64,000 nucleotides of DNA from contig JAOANR010000013.1 in NCBI GenBank assembly GCA_030278955.1, positions 41,080,191-41,144,190 of the forward strand, in the 5' to 3' direction. The notes under the pieces were generated by a model that searched no databases, had not been told where the DNA came from, and saw only the letters and a list, made by a program, of their open reading frames with translations. Every line of letters starts with the position of its first letter. Positions within the stretch are counted from its first letter, which is position 1. The DNA is from Hygrophila difformis (Eukaryota > Streptophyta > Magnoliopsida > Lamiales > Acanthaceae). This document shows positions 34,493 to 46,284 of this stretch, piece by piece. The position numbers were made by a program, and so were the translations under genes.

Positions 34493-37108
34493 TTATCCAT
34501 CTACTTTGCTGCTGCCATCATTTTCAATTAGGCTATCCGCATCACCTTTTCTGATGCTGTCTTCATCGGAACGGTTCGACTGATTAACCAAGTAGGTAAG
34601 GGCCGTCACAACGTTTCCAATCGGGGGTCGGCTGGCTGGATCCTCCTGGATGCACACCGACGCCACTGTCAGAGCTTGGTAAAGACCGCGCCTTGGAAAC
34701 TTACCTTCCATCTTAGGATCCGCCAGCTTATCGACGGATTTAGGGTCGCTGACGAATTGTTTTACCTGCATTGCAGAAAAAAGGATCGATCAGAACATAT
34801 ATTGGTATGTAAACTTTTGTTGTTTGTTGCCTTTTTGGCCTCACTTTTGGTTTAGAAAAATAGAGGTGGCTAATAATTTTTAGTGACAGAAGGTTTCCGT
34901 CACTAAAATATTAGCTGCCTTTGTTTTTATTTTTACAATAGCGACAAAAAATATATTACGCAAAAAGTGACATTATTACATTTGAAAATCTTAAATGGAG
35001 AGTACCCATTCAACAAGCCTCTGTTCCCCCGGGGGTTTGGTGGTGTCGATGGCCTTGCGGCCGGTGATGAGCTCCAACAGCACGACTCCAAAACTATACA
35101 AATCCGACTTCACGGACAACCCACCGGGCTCCATGGACTCTGGAGCGCAGTATCCCTGCGTCCCAACAATCTTGTGGGGTTCGTTCTTGATCGAGCATAT
35201 CTTTGCGAGCCCAAAGTTGTACAACTTAGGCAAACGCTCATCATCCAACAACACACACGACGGTTTGAAATCCCTAAATATGACCTGTGGCTTCGCCTTG
35301 TCGTGGAGATACTCCAACGCCTTGGTTGCACCGGCTGCAATCTTCATCCTCGTGATCCAATCCAACGGCTCTTTACCCGGTGGGAGATCTAATCCACGCA
35401 AAGAAAATTCATCATCAAAAGTCACAACTAGTTAGCATCTACTTCCTCCGTTTTTTTTAAAGGTTACACTTCTCATTTGCACGTATACCAATGCACATTT
35501 TCAACGATTAATAACTCAAATTCGGTACAAGTAAAAATTCTTAAAATTTGATATTTAAAAACTAGAAGATGAGACGAATCCAACAAGATCTCACTTGCCT
35601 ATATTTTATCTTCTATAACTATAACAAAAATAGAAGTCAAAATACTACAATGAACAGTAAAAAAATCAAAACGTAACATTTAAAAAGAAACGGAGGGAGT
35701 AGTATTTTTTGTTACTCTATTTAAAATACCGTGTAGGTGACTTTTTAACAACCCCAAAGGGAGATACTCGTAGATGATGAGCCTCCGGTCCCCATCCGAG
35801 CAATAACCGATCATTTTAACGATGTTGGGATGCGATAGGCAATTGAGTATCAAAACTTCGACAAGGAGGCGCATGTTACATTGCCGAGCATTGCCATCCA
35901 ACTTTTTGACGGCGACAACCTGCGAATTCAGGGCGTGTACGAATAGTTAAACTAATTACTTTTCATGGGATTTTGGAAACCATTAAGATTCTAATCATAT
36001 TTATATTAATTTAATTTATCTAAAAAGGGGAAAGGTGTCAAATTTTGTGGGACAGCTCAAAAAGTAATACGTGTCAAATTTCGCCGGACAGAGGGAGTAC
36101 TTGATAACAATAAATATAATCAAATGAGATGCAATAATTTTTTATTGATGAAAAATTACCTGACCATTTGCAAGGGTCCCTTTGTAGAGACATCCAAAGT
36201 CTTCTTCTCGTACGAGACATTGTGAACTGAAGTTGTTTGTAGCGTTTGCAAGTTCTTGGAAAGTGAAAGAAGTTGGTGATGCTGATGATACATTGCCTGA
36301 AGAACTATTCTGTGGCCCAGTTTTTGGACTTGCCGATGATGCTACCTTATTGTTCTTTTTCTTCCCAAGAATTCCACTGCAATTTTGTGATGTCTTGTCT
36401 CCCCCTTAATTTACACCAATCATCTCATTATTATGCATATATGAAATATGATGTCATAAGCAATTTTCAAATTCAAATATGGGAACCGTGCAGCAATGTC
36501 TTGTCAGGGCTTGCAAATTTTATTTTTTTTTTACCATCCCTGGTTCGTGATAGTGGTTCGTGGACAAACCAAGTGAAAACCATGAATCATGAGATTAATT
36601 AATTAAGGAACATTGATTTGGGATAAAAGAATGCTGGTTCGTATAGGAACCAACATTCTTGCATGTTGGTTCCTACACGAACCAATAATTAATACTCCTT
36701 AATTAATTAATCACTTGGTTCGTGTAGGAACCACCTGATTCGTGCATGAACCAGGAACCCTTTAGTCTTTTGAGGCACAAAAGTTAGTGTTTTTTATCAG
36801 CGGGCATAAAAGGTTATTGTCTGATGCTGACACGGCTGCATCAGGTTTAATTACTTCTTCTAATATTGCACCAACAACATATATAAACAAAAACAATTAT
36901 AGAAAACCAATGCATGAAAATTAAAAATAAAAAATAAAAAATGAAAGACTATATAGGCATTGAAAGGGAATGGAGCATTACTTGAATTGTGTTTCTTGCG
37001 AGTTTTCTGCCTGTGGGGATTGTGGTTGATATTCCTGTCTTCCCTTCTCGAATCAAAACACGAAAAACATTTCAATTTTTTACCTTCATCCAACAGGCGG
37101 TTCATCAT
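34493..37108 (-). CDS. PBS1-like pseudokinase, tandem paralogue of PBS1
   Basis: Exons 37108(?)-36982, 36404-36160, 35919-35730, 35388-35006 and 34765-34493, with the same intron phases as the PBS1 gene next door, give about 405 residues without a stop or frameshift. Signature text shared with PBS1 includes [52 protein letters not shown] and [23 protein letters not shown]. It has lost key residues: the Gly-rich loop GEGGFGRV reads REEDFGCL, the catalytic-loop Asn is Cys ([11 protein letters not shown]), the DFG motif is NFG, and the GDKSHVS segment of the activation loop is gone, with the loop three residues shorter. The Met-Gly of the myristoylation start is replaced by Leu-Lys, so translation could only start upstream (ATG at 37108). 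The Lys of VAVK is kept. Two MITEs sit in its introns. It may be a pseudogene or a working scaffold/decoy. Confidence 0.82.
35443..35699. mobile_element. Stowaway-like MITE in intron 3 of the pseudokinase gene
   Basis: Left end CTTCCTCCGTTTTTTTT, right end AAACGGAGGGAG, flanked by TA. It makes up most of the intron between exons 3 and 4, which is much shorter in coding-neutral terms otherwise. Confidence 0.8.
35950..36097. mobile_element. 5'-truncated MITE in intron 2 of the pseudokinase gene
   Basis: Only the right part of the 482-bp family is present: CAAATTTCGCCGGACAGAGGGAG at the right edge (16-base CGCCGGACAGAGGGAG shown by the inverted-repeat consensus) and the preceding CATATTTATATTAATTT body. 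Confidence 0.6.
36537..36762. repeat. interspersed palindrome cluster (GGTTCGTG / CACGAACC) in intron 1
   Basis: Seven or more copies of GGTTCGTG or its complement, several paired as GGTTCGTATAGGAACC and GGTTCCTACACGAACC. A longer inverted repeat pairs ACCAAGTG...TTAATTAATTAAGGA with TCCTTAATTAATTAA...CACTTGGT. The RNA would form a strong hairpin. Confidence 0.7.
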
Positions 37109-37511
37109 GTTCAGAAAGCCCAGATATGTTTTTTTTCCAGGAAAATTATACAAAATCAATTTTGAAGGCCGAAAAAAGAAAAGTGCCTTACATTGACCTA
37201 TATATATGTATGTTAGTTATCCCAACAGAGGCACTAAAGTTTAATGATTGAGAAAAGCAATTGCCTCCATGGTTTTCGCCGAAAACAAGGATGTTAGAAT
37301 TATGGAATCATTTATATATGTATGTGTGAATAAACTACATACCACAAAACAAAAATAGGGCTGAAAGTGAAATACATATGTATGTCTCCACTAATTAAGG
37401 GGAGGATAGAAATAACATTCTTACTCCTCTCTCAATATCTATCACTTATTCTACAATTATTCTTTGTTCTAAAATATGCTTCATGAAGTAGTAGTATTGT
37501 AGTAGTGCATA

Positions 37512-37685
37512 TTTTTTTTCAAAGCTATTGGCCAACAAATGGGTAGTGGAATCATGACACATAAATTAAAACCGGATAAAAGTGGATATGGGATGCGAGT
37601 GAGGAATCAAACCCAATGATGAAAAGGTTGAAAAACAGAAGACTTATCACTTAATCACCTGACCAAGTCCTCGTTGAATAGGTTT
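37512..37685 (-). mobile_element. tRNA-derived SINE, copy 1
   Basis: Minus-strand element: the 5' part carries GGTCAGGTGATTAAG (A-box region) and GGGTTTGATTCC (B box), the 3' part carries TTAATTTATGTGTCATG, and it ends in an A-run (T-run at 37512-37519 on the plus strand). It matches other copies at 43737, 58214 and 61420. Confidence 0.6.
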
Positions 37686-38605
37686 GCAAGATGCATGATT
37701 AAAAATAAATAAATAAATGGGTTACTCTTTAAAAGAGAAATTTATTAAAATGGAGGGAGTAATGGCTAATTCGTTTACCGTTTGGTGGGCCATCGAAGGG
37801 TAGATGGCGATGGCATCATGGCATTGACTTCTTAAGTTACATCGATCGTGTCGGCATGCCAATCAAGATATTTTTAAGGTTGAAAGAAAGGCAGATGAGA
37901 GCAGTTTGGAAATTTCAGACATGTTCGAGATTTCGAAATTAGTTCCAAGATGTTGACGACCTGTTAATCATATATTCATTCCTATCATTTAATTATTATG
38001 CACTTCATCCATTAGTTTCAACATTATTTGTGTGTGCTCAGATTTAATTTCGTATATTCTATGCAAATTATTCTCTGAGTCAAATATCAGCACAGCACGG
38101 TCCAAGTTTCCAACCCAACCATTGTTCACACACTACATTTTCTTCCATGGTAGCCCTACTTTCTGCATTTCAGCTTTCAAGGGGTTTGATTTATCCAATA
38201 TTCGACTTACAAAAATAATAAGTATAATAATCACTTTAATTAGTATTAAAATTTGATACTCAGGTGACTGAGAATAAAAAAAGCTTCTGAAAAATGCCAC
38301 CAAAAAGCAAAAGAAAAACCCATTCCCATGGCACAAATTACTGAGCTGAATGTCACAGAAGATTACAAACAACAGTTGTGGGATTTCACATAACAGCTTC
38401 TTAACAAACAGGCAATTCACTTTCAAAACTCAGGTTCTGCTCTGCTCTCATTCATTAATTTCTACCTGTAAATATACACTCTCAATAATGCTTTTTTCCT
38501 CGGTTCTCCTGCTCATGCTCATGTAATAAATACCAACAATTTTTTTTTCCCCCCCGAAAAAAAAAATGTTTCCGAACATGCCTGAGAATGGAAGCATCTC
38601 TAGCA
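37686..38605. other. intergenic DNA between the tandem kinase genes
   Basis: No gene recognised. The part next to 38605 probably holds the PBS1 3' UTR. Confidence 0.5.
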
Positions 38606-41600
38606 CTACCCGTTGTTGCCATCGAACATTGCTTGAGCATTTTGTCGTCGCCAATTTTCACCCCACATTTTAGCCTCAGCCACTGCTCGTTCCCTTTCCA
38701 AGTCCCGGTTCGACATTTTGGCTGTCTCTCTAGGTGAATCATCCTTCTCCAACCCCTCCAAGTCCCATTTCCGTCCAGAGGTACCCACTTCTTCGTTCCT
38801 CAATATTCTCCCACCCCGTTCATCTTTATTGTCTGCAGCAATTCTGCTGCTATGACCGGGGACTAGACTGGGGTCGTATGCCTGATTTGCCAGGTAGGAA
38901 AGGGCAGTCACCACGTCGCCAATCAGGGGACGAGCAGCAGCCTGTTCTTGGATACACATGGATGCCACGGCGAGAGCTTGGTAAAGCCCACGCATTGGAA
39001 ATTTTCCTTGCAACCTCGGATCTGCCAGTTTCGCAAATTTCCTACGATCATTGAACAGTGGCCGTGCCTGGATTGAACAAAATTCCGAGATCAAGTCAAA
39101 ACACAGTTTTTCCAAACATAAAAGGGAAAATAATAATAGTAAAATGGATTATAACAATTATAAGAGGAAGTCACGCTCACCCAGGCAACAAGGTTTTGTT
39201 CTCCCTGTGGTTGGTTGCTGTCGATGGCCTTGCGTCCAGTGATGAGTTCTAAGAAAACTACTCCAAAACTGTAAACATCAGACTTCACAGTCAATTGCCC
39301 GGTCATTGCATATTCAGGAGCACAATAACCATAAGTCCCCATGACCCTGGTGGATACATGGGACTTGTCACCAGTAGGGCCTAGTTTCGCAAGTCCAAAG
39401 TCCGACAGCTTTGGGAAAAACCCTTCGCCTAGTAATATGTTTGAAGATTTGAAATCGCGATATATAACTGGAGGATTTGCCTTATCATGGAGATATTCCA
39501 ATCCTTTAGCTGCTCCGGCTGCTATTTTCATTCTTGTGTTCCAATCAAGCGGCTCTTCATCAGGACGAAGATCTGCAGAATGAATACAACGCAAACAAGA
39601 TCATTATTTATGCGTAGGTCGCACTAAATGATTCAGTGCACTATAGATGCAAAAAGGAATATATAAGATTCCATACCAAAATAGCTATGTATGTATTGTT
39701 ACACTCTTGGCAGAATGCAAGCACGTACAAATGCACGGGTCCGTGAATGATAGGGAAAGCGAGAAAAGGAAGGAAGACGATCTCATTTATACTCTTTTAC
39801 AGCCTACACAAGCCTTATATAGTTCATCAGAATTAGAGTTGGACCAGTTTCTAAACAAGAACCTTTTTTCTATTCCATGAAGAAGCAGCTGAGGCAGAAT
39901 AGCAGAGTGAACAAATTTGAATTCTCATTTATGGAATATAGACACAATTCTACATTGCAATAGAAATTATTTAACTTTTAAGGTATTCTGTAGGGACTGC
40001 ATGCAGATTAGTTTTACATTAGGAAAATTTAAAGTTCTACTTATGATCAGAAAAATACTGAGTAAATGATTTCTAAAGTAGTATCATATATACACATCTG
40101 CAGTTATATAATGTGATGAAAATCAACATGTCTAAAACCTTTACCATGCTTTCTGAAATTCAATCTCTTTAATACTAAAACCAACTTTAACTTGTAAAAG
40201 CAGTCCATCCAAAACACAGAAAATCCCCAGAAATTCGACTGAAGGTTTGTAAGGAACTACAAACCACTATGAACAAAACAAACTAAAGTAATTCCCATCA
40301 AACTCTCAATTGTACAAACTAGCATAGAAAAAAATAGGGTCATATATATTGAAGCACAAGCCAGCAATTACCATGGAGGTGATCTTCTAATGATCCCAAT
40401 GGCATAAACTCGTATACCAAAAGCCTCTGATCCCCATCAGCACAATATCCCATCAAACTCACCAGGTTAGAATGGTGTAGAAGGCTGAGCATTAATACCT
40501 CCACCAGAAATTCCCTGTTCCCCTGAAGCCCATTTCTATCCAACTGCTTGACAGCAACAACCTGCCCAAGTATCAGAATGTTTTACATGATAAGAATCAA
40601 ACAAATTCGGTATTTTGAAGTAACTTGTTGAAAAACACAAAGCATTCTTAATTTATCTCTAGGCTAAATGAGGTTAGCCATATTTCACCCAAAGTCCGAG
40701 TACAAACCTCTCAAGGCAGTGCAACTTTAAAAGGCAACACGAGCACAAATACTTAATGTTTTACAGTTTAAAATGAATTTAAAAGGAGACAATTATTCTA
40801 TCACTACAGTTTACCTGACCATTTGAAAGCTTCCCTTTGTACACACGTCCAAATCCTCCCTCCCCCAAGAAGCATTCTGCTCTGAAGTTATTTGTGGCAT
40901 TAGCTAGCTCACGGAACGTAAAAGTTTGTGCTGCAATCTGACCATCAGGCAAGTCCTTCAGTCCAAACATCTCCTTCCTCGGCCCGACATTGCTCCTTGT
41001 TTTTAGCTTGTCTCCTCCTTTAAGTTGCAACCAAACCATTTCCTTAACAGAATCAAAAAAATGGAAGCAGGAAAACCAAAACATTGACTTAACAACGATA
41101 GAAAACTAGCCTATTCATATAAAACTTCAACGATTACCAGAAACCTGTTTATTTTAAGTGAACGCTAATTGGTCTTAATCAACACCCTACAGTTTGATTC
41201 CGGATAAAGTAACTTCCTCCTATACTCAATCACAACATCAATTATTTAAACAGAGACAAGTGAATTAGCAATCAAATAAAATTGAAAATCATAGGCTCCC
41301 TTGAGATCTAGCTTCATAATTGAAAAGACAAAGTCATTAAATCAATTATACACCTATTTGCAGATTCTCCAATCAACATAAAGAGCAAAAATCAATATTA
41401 GTTCATACTACTGAGATCCGAACCCATAGGGAAACAGAACAGTATCCCAAAACAAAAATAACTGAAAAGGTATGAATCAAGAAGGAAAAGAAACACTAAC
41501 CAGATGATAATTTTGATATAGTTGAAGGAATACTTGGGTGGACTTCCCTGTGGTAATCTCTATCCTCATGGGGATTGAGCTTTTCCTCTTCCTTTGAGTC

Positions 41601-41621
41601 AAAACAAGGAAAACAACCCAT
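38606..41621 (-). CDS. PBS1: PBS1, receptor-like cytoplasmic kinase (RLCK VII)
   Basis: Five exons: 41621-41501, 41017-40815, 40561-40372, 39572-39181 and 39067-38606, phases 1-0-1-0, coding for 455 residues (Arabidopsis PBS1 is about 456, from memory). MGCFPCFDS at the start gives an N-myristoylation/palmitoylation signal for the plasma membrane. The kinase domain is complete: [53 protein letters not shown] and ITGRKAID. Residues 239-245 read GDKSHVS, the segment cleaved by the bacterial protease AvrPphB and watched by the immune receptor RPS5 in Arabidopsis. The C-terminus [13 protein letters not shown] is also PBS1-specific. It acts in pattern-triggered and effector-triggered immunity. The gene and its degenerate paralogue are in tandem on the same strand. 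Confidence 0.95.
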
Positions 41622-41987
41622 TTACCTCCCTCAAAAGATCAAATCCCGATTTAAAAAAGAAACCTTTTGTCTTCAGCAACCAGATTCACAGATATTCCCC
41701 ACTTCTTCAGTTCAATCCAACCCAACCCCAAAACGGCCCCAATCAATTCAGTAACAGCCGTCTGAATTCAACGAACTAAAACAAGCAAAAACCACCACTA
41801 AAATCTAATCCACAAAACAAAAAAAATAATTGCAAACCCAAAATATGTAAAATCAACAGGAAACACACTCGAGTAGATTCCCGGTGATTGAGTATTGGAC
41901 AGATTGCTGAATCTATTGAACGGAGGGATTAAGCGATATTGCAGAGCATTAGCCGGCTTCGTTTTTGGTTTTCATTTCCTTCCGACT

Positions 41988-41999
41988 TTATATATATAG
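41988..41999 (-). promoter_or_regulatory. TATA box of PBS1
   Basis: On the minus strand GGCTATATATATAAAG lies about 370 bases upstream of the start codon. The leader is long, and a 5' UTR intron is possible but I could not define one. Confidence 0.5.
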
Positions 42000-42931
42000 C
42001 CAAAAAAAACCCTCTCTATTTTTTCTCTCACACACGCACATGTGCGTGCGTTCATACGTACACTGAATTAAAATATTAGTATATGAATTATGATGTTTTA
42101 TTACAAAAATGGATTGAAGATGTAGTATTAGTATATTTACGTATACAAAGAAAAAGGAAAATATTATTATTATTATTATAAAAGAAATAGACGTAACTTA
42201 AAATACTAGTATACTAGACTACTAGTAGTCTAGTAGTAAATGATTTATAGAAAGATGAACCGAATTCAGTTGGTTTGAAATTTGGTAAACTGCTTGACGT
42301 AATAAGTAGGAATAGTTATTATTTTATGGCTCTGATCTCGTAAACTAACTTACGTCTCAATTTCAACCGGGAACTATTATTGGGATTAAATTCAAATTAT
42401 TAAGCCATGTTTATTGTAAATAACCAATTTTAATGAATTACTACTCCATTAAAATGGATACCAGCTTGGGGATACCGGTAATTCACTAAAAAAAAAATGG
42501 ATAACATATAGTAAGTTCGTGGGATAGCTTACGAGAATTTGATGTGCCGAGTCATCTCACACTGCTCACAATAGCTAGAACCTTTCCATTCTATGGAACC
42601 TTTGTGGTGATTAAGGAAGCAATGAAATTTATTTTAGGAGGAAAAAAAATGGTAAATTTAAGAGTATTCATTTTAGCATTTGTGACTAATTCCCTTATGG
42701 TAGTGGGGTTTTGATAGGGTGCTGCTATGAGTGACATTCAACAGGTGCTGGCGTGATGACTCAATAGGGTGTGTGTACTGGGTGTTAATAAGGTGTGTAA
42801 TGGATATTTAATGGTGTTTGAGTTGTATAAAATAATCAGCACATACAAAGCCCCACTTCAGCATATGTTGATTTTCCTCCCAAACCAAATCCATGGTAGT
42901 GAACAGTTCATTATTATGGTAGTAAATACTA
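42000..42931. other. intergenic DNA upstream of PBS1
   Basis: No gene recognised. A short (TTA)n tract is at about 42160-42180. Confidence 0.5.
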
Positions 42932-43121
42932 CTCCCTCCGTCCCATTCTAAATGTCCTACTTACTATTTTTGGATGTCCCATTACAAATGTTTTCTTTCT
43001 ATAAATAGAAATAATTTTCCCCTCCAACAACTATGTGGACCCCACCATATACTCACAAATCAACTCTATCTTAATTCCCGTGCCGAACAGTAACAAGACA
43101 CTTGAAGTGGGACGGAGGGAG
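42932..43121. mobile_element. Stowaway-like MITE, short 190-bp family
   Basis: Ends CTCCCTCCGTCCCATTC and GAAGTGGGACGGAGGGAG with TA flanks. By eye it differs at only a few positions from 10967-11156. Confidence 0.85.
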
Positions 43122-43310
43122 TATAATAATATTATGGCGCGGTAATAGAAGCAATTAACGCAGTACAATTCATGTGAATATATAATGTAGTAGTAACTAA
43201 CAGGTAACAACCGTTGAATATATTCAACGGTCAAATGGAGGAGTATGGGCTTAAGAGGTTAGAAAATAATTTTGGTATGTGAGGCCAATTATTTTGAGAG
43301 TAGAAGTACT

Positions 43311-43569
43311 ACCTCCGTCCCATTATAAATGTTAAAGAACACTATTTGGCACTATTCACTGTTTAACTTTAATTCAAATTTTTATCATAGTTATGTAAGA
43401 AAAAATATAGCCAAGTGAGATCTTGTTAGATTCATCTAATCTTATAGTTTTAGAATATTAACTTTTTATAATTTTTACTTGTACACAATTAAAGTTATTA
43501 ACCATTAAAAATATGTATCGACATGCATGTCGTGACTAAGCGTAACGATTCCAACGAGACGGATGAAGT
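43311..43569. mobile_element. Stowaway-like MITE, long family
   Basis: Left end ACCTCCGTCCCATTAT, right end GAGACGGATGAAGTA. Core GATCTTGTTAGATTCATC (one base different from the consensus). Confidence 0.75.
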
Positions 43570-43736
43570 ATGTATTAAACACATTGGAATTGGTTGCAAT
43601 ATATCGGGTCCAGTGGCGGGTCAATCGGACCGATACCATATGTAATAACTTGTATGGCAACTGACGTCAAAACCTTTAACAAAGTCTTCATACCTTATGT
43701 ACCAAAAAATAGCTTAAGGAATTATAGTTTTTCTTC

Positions 43737-43904
43737 TTTTTTTTTTTTTTTAAACAGATAGATGAGTCGGCAAAGGTGTGTGGGAGCTCAAACCACACAA
43801 ATTATAAAGGGGATAAATGGGAAGGATAACGGGTCGGGTGGGAATCGAACGCCCAAACTTATAGTTGGAAGAAGAGAGACTTAACTACTAGGGATCGAAC
43901 CCCC
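43737..43904 (-). mobile_element. tRNA-derived SINE, copy 2
   Basis: The minus strand reads GGGCGTTCGATTCCCACC (B-box region), then a 3' part GTGTGGTTTGAGCTCCC, and ends in a run of about 15 A (plus-strand T-run at 43737-43754). Confidence 0.7.
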
Positions 43905-44502
43905 ATACTTTTATTTTTATTTATAAAAGCATAATAACGTATAAAGGGAATGGAAGTATATTCATTAGAGAATCATAGTAGCATCTAATTGCCATTATAA
44001 AAGACCAATAAGATATTTCGATAAAATGCTATCAAACTTTCAATTATTAGATTGAAAGTCTTAGACCAAGTTCTCGTAATAACCTCTAAAATTAATCCAA
44101 TACAAAATATTGTTGTGATATATATATATATATATAATTTCAAAAACAAATGCATATAATTTCACAACAAAATCCAATAGGAGTATTATATTATGGAAAT
44201 TATTGCTTAAATTAAGTTTTAGCTATCAATCAACAACTACCTTAAGTGGTTCAACCAACAACAGGCTGCAGGCATTGATTCAATCACAACATAATAAGTA
44301 ATTAAATATGAAAAATGTTTGGATAATGTAAAAGATTGTCAATCCCTCCAAATTTATCAACGCTTTTAGTGTTAATGTAATTAATTTATATATTCTTATT
44401 TTTGTTTAGTTTTAAATCATAATATATGAAGTATAATACTCTTCCAACAAATGACTACATTTTTGTAAATACATATCACATTCATTATATCAATACTATT
44501 AA
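43905..44502. other. intergenic DNA with a (TA)n tract
   Basis: No gene recognised; (TA)n at about 44118-44136. TATTAA at 44497-44502 is the left flanking repeat of the next element. Confidence 0.5.
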
Positions 44503-45038
44503 GCATAGTTGTTAAGATCCCGATCCTGATCTTAGGATCTTACGATTTTACGATCACACATCTCTAAAACGATCCCGATCCTTGTAGGATCTTAAAATTA
44601 GTAAGATCCCGATCCTGATAGTATAATGTTACGATCTTATGGTTATACTCCCTTAAAGGCTTCTACGATCTTACGATCTTACCCTCTTAAACACATAAAA
44701 TTTTTGTAGTATTTTATTATTTGGGATCAATGTAACTTGTTTCTTTTAATTTTAAACTTAAGAGCTTGTATTCCGTATGCGTGATGTGTAAAAAAACATA
44801 ATATATATGTATGTGAAAATATTTTATATTTGATTGTGATGGTTTTGTACTGTATTATATTAATTAATTTGCACTATTAATAAACACACAAAAAATGCTT
44901 TTACTTGTTAGCATGTATAATTGAGTTTATTCATTATTGCAATTTCATAAGATCTTAGGATCTCGATTCGATCCTACGATCCCGATCTTGCAAAGAGAAA
45001 AACGATCCTATATAGGATCTCGATGTTAACAACCTTGC
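44503..45038. mobile_element. GATC-rich MITE-like element, copy 1, 536 bp
   Basis: Terminal inverted repeats GCATAGTTGTTAAGATC and GATGTTAACAACCTTGC, flanked on both sides by the 6-bp repeat TATTAA. Both ends are packed with GATC and its neighbours CGATCC and GGATC; the interior is AT-rich. No coding capacity. Family not recognised. Confidence 0.75.
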
Positions 45039-45655
45039 TATTAAGGATCAAAACCAAACCGTGTAAAGTTTCATTTACCGCCTTAATTATGGGATATTAT
45101 TGATAGTTCATCATTAGCAATTTTATGTATTTTATTTAATGTACAAATTAATTTATTTAGAAATTATGCCCCGAGACAATTTATAACAACAAACACATCG
45201 TGCACTTGCATAATTATAGTTGGCACATGCGCATAGCTTGATTACTTGTTATACGGGGGATGTATTTCTAGTTAAGCCCAAATATTTTGTGCCCAAATTT
45301 TGAATAAAAAAATAAAAAAAAAAATTATGTATGAAAAATATTCCAAATTCGATATTATTAGGACGTCAAACGGGCTATTATATTGCTGAATGTTTATGGC
45401 ACTTAATTCTTAATTATTTTTTTATTAGAGTGACACATGGTATATTACTATATTAGTAGTTTACATGCATATTTTATTAATAATCGAATTAGAAAGTTAT
45501 ATTTCCGATAGATCATAGTAATTAAAAAAAATGATACAGTATATTGGTATATAATACTAGTAATATAGTAGTATAAGTTAGAATAAGTTGTCGGTAGCAC
45601 GTTTGGTAGTGGGAATTGAGTGATGGTTATGTTACACAGGTGAGGAGACTTAAAA
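45039..45655. other. spacer between the two inverted GATC-rich elements
   Basis: 617 bases without a recognised feature; it would form the loop of a large hairpin. Confidence 0.6.
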
Positions 45656-46189
45656 GCAAGGTTGTTAAGATCGGGATCCTATATGAGATCGTTTTTCTCT
45701 TTGCAAGATCGGGATCGTAGGATCGAATCGGGATCCTAAGATCTTATGAAATTGCAATAATAGATAAAGTTAATTATGCATACTAACAAGTAAAAGTATT
45801 ATTTCGTGTGTTTATGAATCTTGTAGGTTAATTAGTACAATACAGTATAAAAACATTACAATTAAGCATAAATTATTTTCACATACATACATATTTTTTT
45901 TTACACATCATACATAAGGAGTACAAGTTCTTAAGTTTAAAATTAAAGAAAAGAAGTTACTTTGATCCCAAATCATAAAATACTATAAAAAATTTATGCG
46001 TTTAAGTGGGTATGATCGTAAGATCGTAGAAGCGTTTGAGGGGGTATGACCATAAGATCGTAACACTCTACGATCAGGATCGGGATCTTACTAATTTTAA
46101 GATCCTACAAGGATCGGGATCGTTTTAGAGAGGTATGATCGTAAAATCGTAAGATCTTAAGATCAGGATCGGGATTTTAACAACTATGC
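45656..46189. mobile_element. GATC-rich MITE-like element, copy 2, 534 bp, inverted
   Basis: Same family as 44503-45038 in the opposite orientation, with ends GCAAGGTTGTTAAGATC and ATTTTAACAACTATGC, flanked by the 6-bp repeat TTAAAA. By eye about nine in ten aligned bases agree with copy 1, so the two moved separately, not by local inverted duplication. Confidence 0.75.
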
Positions 46190-46222
46190 TTAAAAATCAA
46201 ATCTTGTTGAGGTATCAAACCC

Positions 46223-46265
46223 ATCCCACATCGGTTGTGCATGGAAAGAGTGACTTGCTTATAAG
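46223..46265 (+). promoter_or_regulatory. snRNA-type USE and TATA pair
   Basis: ATCCCACATCG (46223-46233) matches the plant upstream sequence element of U-snRNA genes, and CTTATAAG follows after 24 bases (46258-46265). In plant snRNA genes a spacing near this value is of the Pol III (U6) type, a longer one of the Pol II type. A transcript would start near 46285-46295. The resemblance may be chance or part of a repeat; no snRNA follows. Confidence 0.5.
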
Positions 46266-46284
46266 TGTCCACTCACAATCTGAA

